Positions 31,059 through 35,261 of a DNA stretch of 35,261 nt are shown here, piece by piece; within the stretch, counting starts at the first letter, position 1; every line of letters begins with the position of its first letter. This DNA is from DAIUCA01 sp964613675 (GTDB taxonomy: Bacteria; Pseudomonadota; Gammaproteobacteria; Competibacterales; Competibacteraceae). Position numbers and translations under genes: made by a program. The notes below the pieces were generated by a model. The model was not told the origin of the DNA and searched no databases. It saw nothing but the letters and a program-made list of their open reading frames with translations. Location: NCBI GenBank assembly GCA_964613675.1, contig CAZTIH010000010.1, forward strand, positions 1 through 35,261, in the 5' to 3' direction.

Positions 31059-31766
31059 CACTACCGCACTCGCCGCCGACACATTCAGACTCTCCACCGT
31101 TCCGTAAAGCGGAATGCGCACCACTTCATCACAATGTTCGCGGGTCAATCGGCGCATTCCCTTCTCCTCCGCCCCTAAAATCAACGCCACACCACGTCGT
31201 AAATCGCTGTCGTATAACGATTTTTCGGTTTCTCCTGCCGTTCCGATCAGCCATAACCCCTGTTCTTGTAAACTTCGCAGTGCCCGCGCCAAATTCGGCA
31301 CCGTCACTAACGGCACCTGTTCCGCCGCCCCACTCGCCACCTTGCGCACTGTAGGGGTCAAACCGACCGCCCGATCCTGCGGCACAATCACCCCATGAAC
31401 GCCGGCGCCGTCCGCATTCCGCAAACATGCCCCTAAATTGTGGGGATCCTGTACGCCGTCTAATACCAACAGCAGCGGCGGTTCGGTGAGTGCGGCACAT
31501 TTTTCAAGCAACTCGGGGAGTTCCACCCCCGCCAGGGGTCGATGACGCAACACAATTCCTTGATGACGCCCCTGTTGCGCAAGTTTATCGAGCTGTTGAC
31601 CGTTAACCCGCTGCAATCGCACCCCTAACGCCAAGAGATCCGTCACAAGAGGCTGCAACCGCTCATCAAGGCGCCCCGCATCAACCCAACCGTCCAAAAT
31701 GCGGTCGGGCTGCTGTTTCAACAGCGCTGTCACCGCGTGAATGCCAAAGGTCAGCTCGGTTTTCAT
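31008..31766 (-). CDS. rlmB: 23S rRNA (guanosine-2'-O)-methyltransferase RlmB
   Basis: 252-residue SpoU-type (SPOUT) enzyme that methylates the ribose of G2251 in E. coli 23S rRNA. It has an N-terminal substrate-binding domain (FGIHAVTALL) and the knot motifs NLGACLRNADGAGVHGVI, LILGAEEKGMRRLT and IPLYGTVESLNVSAAS. Length fits E. coli (243). It follows rnr by 39 bases, the same order as in E. coli. Confidence 0.96.
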   Translation of the reverse strand: MKTELTFGIHAVTALLKQQPDRILDGWVDAGRLDERLQPLVTDLLALGVRLQRVNGQQLDKLAQQGRHQGIVLRHRPLAGVELPELLEKCAALTEPPLLLVLDGVQDPHNLGACLRNADGAGVHGVIVPQDRAVGLTPTVRKVASGAAEQVPLVTVPNLARALRSLQEQGLWLIGTAGETEKSLYDSDLRRGVALILGAEEKGMRRLTREHCDEVVRIPLYGTVESLNVSAASAVVLFEARRQRQTKERKNQ

Positions 31767-31805
31767 CGTTTTAGGGGTTCCAATTTTTCCACTGGCTCCA
31801 CCTCC

Positions 31806-34064
31806 TCACCGCCAACGCTGCTTTTTCTTCTTCGGGGGCGGAAAATCTCCATGATCGCCTGCTTCTACCGACCGCCGACTTGGCAACCCCACGGGTTCAA
31901 AGTCGATTTTTCGCTGATCTAAGTCCACACGCACCACTTTCACGGTCATTGGCTCACCTAAACCAAAGGTGCGCCCCGTCCGTTCCCCACGCAAACGCTG
32001 TCCCGCCGCTTCGTAGTGATAGTAATCGTTGGGCAACGCCGTTACGTGAACCAGACCACTCACAAAAATCGCTTTCAATTCAACAAACAATCCAAACGAC
32101 GTCACACTCGTCACCAGTCCCTCAAACACCTGCCCAACCTTCTCCATCATGTACTCGCACTTCAGCCATTCCACCACCTCTCGCGTCGCTTCATCGGCCC
32201 GCCGTTCCGCCATCGAACACTGCTCGCCTAAAGTCACCATGTTGTCGGCGGTATAACGGTAATCCTTCGCCGTCCCCCCGCGTGACACATGTCGAATCGC
32301 TCGATGGACCAACAGATCCGGATAGCGCCGAATTGGGCTGGTAAAATGCGCGTACGCCTCCAGCGCCAATCCGAAGTGACCGATATTTTTGGGGCTGTAA
32401 ATCGCCTGCATCATCGACCGCAATAACATCGTTTGAATGAGCTGGGCATCGGGACGATCCCGCGTTTGCTGCATAAGGCGTCCGTAATCTTGAGCGGTCG
32501 GTTTTTCGCCCCCCCCCAGTCCCAACGCCAATTGCCCTAAAAATTCTCGCAAATTCGTGAGCTTGTCTGGATTTGGACGGTCGTGGACGCGATATAACGC
32601 CGGCATTTTGTGGCGTTCCAAAAACCGTGCAGCCGCTACATTCGCTGCAATCATGCACTCCTCAATGATTTTGTGCGCTTCGTTTCGCTCAACGGGGGCA
32701 ATGCGCTCGATTTTCTGCTGGGCGTCGTAATGGATTTCGGTTTCCTGCTTATCGAACTCGATTGAGGCCCGTTGTTTACGCGCCTGTCGCAACACGACAT
32801 AGAGGCCGTACAGCGCGTCCAAATGTGGCAACAACGCGGCATACTCGCGCCGTAAATCCGCGTCGCGGTCGATCACGAGTTTCGCCATTTGGGTGTAAGT
32901 CAAGCGTGCCTGGGAGTGCATGACGGCTTCCACGAATTTAGAACGAATAATCCGTCCCTCGGAATTAATAGTCATATCACACGCCAAGCACAGTCGATCG
33001 ACCTGTGGATTTAATGAACACAGCCCATTTGACAGCGCCTCGGGCAACATCGGAATCACTTGATTGGGGAAATACACGGAGGTACCCCGCTTTTGGGCCT
33101 CTTCATCAAGGGGCGTGCCGAGCGGAACGTAAAACCCTACATCGGCAATCGCGACGATCAATCGCCAATTTTGGCCCCGAGGTTGGGCATACACCGCATC
33201 ATCAAAATCACGAGCCGTTTCGCCATCAATCGTGACCAGCGGCAACGAACGCAGATCAACTCGCCCCGCCTTCGCCTCCTCGGAGACTTCGGGTGACAGG
33301 GCCGCAGCCATTTTTTCCACGACAGACGGCCAACGATCCGGAATGTTATGGCTCGCAATGGCTATTTTAATCTCCATGCCCGGTGCCATGTGCCCCCCCA
33401 AAATCTCTTCAATTCGGCCCAACGGACGACTCAATTGGTCGGGATAGGTAATGAGTTCGACAATGACGATCTGGCCATGCTGTGCATCGTGTTGTTCATC
33501 TGGGGGAATCAGAATTTCGTGGGGGATACGGCGATTTTCCGGAATCACCACACCAATCCCGCGTTCCACCCGAAACCGTCCCACAAGCCGTTCCGTATTG
33601 CGTTCGAGCACCTCGACGACGTTGCCTTGAAGACGGCCCCGATGATCGGGACTTCCCGGTCGAACGAGCACTCGATCCCCGTGCATGAGGGATCGCATTT
33701 CCCGCGCACTCAAGCCAATCGCGTCCCCACCTTCATCGGGAACCAGTAGGCCGTGCCCCTCGGGATGCCCCACCACTCGTCCTGCGATCAAGTCCATTTT
33801 TCGCGCAATCCCGTAACCATCGCGGCGATTGCGAATGAGTTGCCCTTCCCGTTCCATTGCCTTTAATCGACGCGCAAAGGGTTCAATTTCATCCTCTTCC
33901 AACTCGAAAACGCGACATAACGCCGCAAAGGTCACGGGTTCTCCCTGCGCTTCCAGATAAATTGCGAGGTATTCCCGACTCGGGACGGCGTGACCGTCGT
34001 ATTTTTCCATTTCCTGTTCCCAGCGCGGATCAAGTCGTTGCCAAGCGCGTTTTTGCTTACCCAT
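31806..34064 (-). CDS. rnr: Ribonuclease R
   Basis: 3'-5' exoribonuclease able to degrade structured RNA, used in rRNA quality control and stress. 752 residues: N-terminal helix-turn-helix-like part (about 20-85), two cold-shock domains, the RNB catalytic domain with TIDGETARDFDDAV (metal-binding aspartates), HFTSPIRRYPDLLVHR, an S1 domain (about 640-725) and a lysine-rich tail PPKKKKQRWR. Length is near E. coli (813). The ribosome site is not obvious. It leads the rnr-rlmB pair. Confidence 0.97.
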   Translation of the reverse strand: MGKQKRAWQRLDPRWEQEMEKYDGHAVPSREYLAIYLEAQGEPVTFAALCRVFELEEDEIEPFARRLKAMEREGQLIRNRRDGYGIARKMDLIAGRVVGHPEGHGLLVPDEGGDAIGLSAREMRSLMHGDRVLVRPGSPDHRGRLQGNVVEVLERNTERLVGRFRVERGIGVVIPENRRIPHEILIPPDEQHDAQHGQIVIVELITYPDQLSRPLGRIEEILGGHMAPGMEIKIAIASHNIPDRWPSVVEKMAAALSPEVSEEAKAGRVDLRSLPLVTIDGETARDFDDAVYAQPRGQNWRLIVAIADVGFYVPLGTPLDEEAQKRGTSVYFPNQVIPMLPEALSNGLCSLNPQVDRLCLACDMTINSEGRIIRSKFVEAVMHSQARLTYTQMAKLVIDRDADLRREYAALLPHLDALYGLYVVLRQARKQRASIEFDKQETEIHYDAQQKIERIAPVERNEAHKIIEECMIAANVAAARFLERHKMPALYRVHDRPNPDKLTNLREFLGQLALGLGGGEKPTAQDYGRLMQQTRDRPDAQLIQTMLLRSMMQAIYSPKNIGHFGLALEAYAHFTSPIRRYPDLLVHRAIRHVSRGGTAKDYRYTADNMVTLGEQCSMAERRADEATREVVEWLKCEYMMEKVGQVFEGLVTSVTSFGLFVELKAIFVSGLVHVTALPNDYYHYEAAGQRLRGERTGRTFGLGEPMTVKVVRVDLDQRKIDFEPVGLPSRRSVEAGDHGDFPPPKKKKQRWR

Positions 34065-34174
34065 GTGTTTAATTCGCTGAAATTCAACCTAAACACCGCA
34101 CAATGCCGTGCGTAACGACATCGGTCTAGCACCGTCTTTTTGATGTAGCGATTTGATTTAAGAGGTTGATATTT

Positions 34175-35261
34175 ATGTCAAGACATCTAGTGGCGGTCGG
34201 ACTGTCGCTGTGGCTGCTCACTGTCGAAGCGGGGCAATGGGTGGCGTCGGCACCGATCACAATGGGGAGCCGCCCTACAAAACGTGCGTTTACCCCCCCC
34301 AATGTGCCTACCCCGCGCTTGCGCCATTTACCGCCGCTGGCATCAGTCGTGCCGCCCCTAACATCCCCTCAACGACGGGCGTGGTTAGGCGAAGTGCGCC
34401 CAATTGGGGTCACGGCCAACGAATTGACTTGGCATCCCCAGCCCGACGGCTCATGGATTGCGGGCTTTGAGTTGGTAGCGACGGGCGCGGCGGCATTGCG
34501 ATTACAGGCTGCGTTACCGCGTGGCGTTGAACTCGTGATAGACGGCGAACGGCAACAAACCTCGTCATGGTCAACGACGACGAATGGCGAACGGTTACAG
34601 GGGTGGTTGTGGGCCGATAACACCGCTGATCGATCCCAAATCGCTTTTCCAAAGCTCGCGCATCTCATGGTCGATCCGCGCAATCTGAGTGATGTGGACC
34701 GTTCGGGAAGCTGTCAGGTGGATGTAGCCTGTAGTGACGCCACGCCCAGTTCAATTGTGGAGAGCGCGGCAAAGTACAGCTTTATCAGTCAACAAAGGGC
34801 ATTTTTGTGTACGGGCACGCTGCTCAACGATACGGATTTACTCACCGAAACGCCCTTATTCCTCACCGCGCAACATTGCATTAGAACGGCGGAAGAAGCG
34901 GCTTCTATGGAGCTGTATTGGTTCTTTCAACGGGCGCGCTGTGGGGGAGCAGCCCCCAATGCGGTGGTGACGCAGCGAGGCGCACGCTTGTTGGCACAAC
35001 AGGCGTTGTCGGATATGAGCCTGTTGCATCTCGACCAATCCCCCCCCCTGGGGACGCAATTGAGCGGCTGGACGACGGCCAATCTTTCGGAGAGCAGCAA
35101 TGTGTTAACGCTGCATCATCCCTTGGGCGATTTGAAGAAAATCAGTGTGGGGCGGTTGATGGGGATTAGTGGCTTCAGTGACGGTCCCCGAGATACGCAT
35201 TTTGAGGTGCAATGGCAAAGCGGCGTCACGGAAAATGGCAGCAGTGGCGGGGGACTGTGGA
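34175..35261 (+). CDS. Secreted trypsin-like serine protease, cut by the window end
   Basis: An open frame of 362 codons from ATG 34175 (AGAGG nine bases upstream) without a stop before the window ends. A signal peptide covers about 1-25. A proline-rich stretch and a beta-rich pro-region (about 65-180) precede a chymotrypsin-like domain with FLCTGTLLNDTD and the triad H234 (LTAQHCI), D280 (SDMSLLHLD) and S357 (ENGSSGGGLW). The layout recalls lysyl endopeptidase-type proteases that are secreted as zymogens. The C-terminal part is missing. It is divergent from rnr across 110 bases. Confidence 0.85.
   Translation, partial: MSRHLVAVGLSLWLLTVEAGQWVASAPITMGSRPTKRAFTPPNVPTPRLRHLPPLASVVPPLTSPQRRAWLGEVRPIGVTANELTWHPQPDGSWIAGFELVATGAAALRLQAALPRGVELVIDGERQQTSSWSTTTNGERLQGWLWADNTADRSQIAFPKLAHLMVDPRNLSDVDRSGSCQVDVACSDATPSSIVESAAKYSFISQQRAFLCTGTLLNDTDLLTETPLFLTAQHCIRTAEEAASMELYWFFQRARCGGAAPNAVVTQRGARLLAQQALSDMSLLHLDQSPPLGTQLSGWTTANLSESSNVLTLHHPLGDLKKISVGRLMGISGFSDGPRDTHFEVQWQSGVTENGSSGGGLW

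Noticed and set aside
1..35261. CRISPR array, prophage or intact insertion sequence
   Set aside because: No regularly spaced repeats, phage structural genes or transposase were seen on either strand.

Overview
The window looks like a chromosomal piece of a gammaproteobacterium with type IV pili. The evidence is the infC-rpmI-rplT-pheS-pheT-ihfA order, E. coli-like IhfA, RtcB, YcgL, RlmB and RNase R proteins, and a Pil-Chp twitching-motility chemosensory cluster. G+C content is intermediate by eye. I cannot name a genus; a Thiotrichales or Beggiatoales-type bacterium would fit but this is inference.

Layout. 1-5210: 3' part of tRNA-Val(GAC), then infC (with an AUC start codon), rpmI, rplT, a terminator, pheS, pheT, ihfA and a terminator. 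5225-6001: an AbrB-type antitoxin and PIN-domain toxin pair whose PIN protein lacks one conserved acid. 6006-8162: a periplasmic solute-binding protein and the fluoride exporter CrcB on the minus strand, head to head with a lipoprotein-like zinc peptidase. 8188-9813: a sigma70-type promoter, a tiny leader ORF and a very strong terminator in front of rtcB, followed by a 50-residue basic protein. 9871-13245: dsbB, two tandem DUF4139-type exported proteins and ycgL. 13287-17548 (minus): tkt-gap-pgk. 17640-17710: a possible scar of an IS200/IS605-type right end. 17707-19525 (minus): a DUF455 ferritin-like protein, a lone fliQ and an S4-domain pseudouridine synthase. 19675-28838: pilG-pilH-pilI-Cache protein-pilJ-chpA and two CheW-like genes, packed with overlapping stops and starts. 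28835-31058: a GtrA-family protein and a large membrane protein whose start carries a perfect 48-bp tandem duplication. 31008-34064 (minus): rnr-rlmB. 34175-end: a secreted trypsin-like protease cut by the window edge.

How the genes work together. The first block is translation and nucleoid housekeeping. The tkt-gap-pgk block serves central carbon metabolism. The 19.6-28.8 kb block is a full signalling path from receptor (PilJ, perhaps helped by an exported Cache protein) through CheW adaptors and the ChpA kinase to the PilG/PilH response regulators that control pilus motors. The two membrane genes after it are translationally linked to it and may act on cell-surface glycans.

The features I find most worth a second look are the extra Cache-type sensor gene between pilI and pilJ, the promoter-peptide-terminator leader of rtcB, the 48-bp duplication across the gtrA/membrane-protein junction, and the degenerate IS605-like hairpin beside tkt. 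No CRISPR array, prophage or intact insertion sequence was seen. No gene-free stretch is longer than 300 bases; the longest, 8163-8439, is the rtcB leader.
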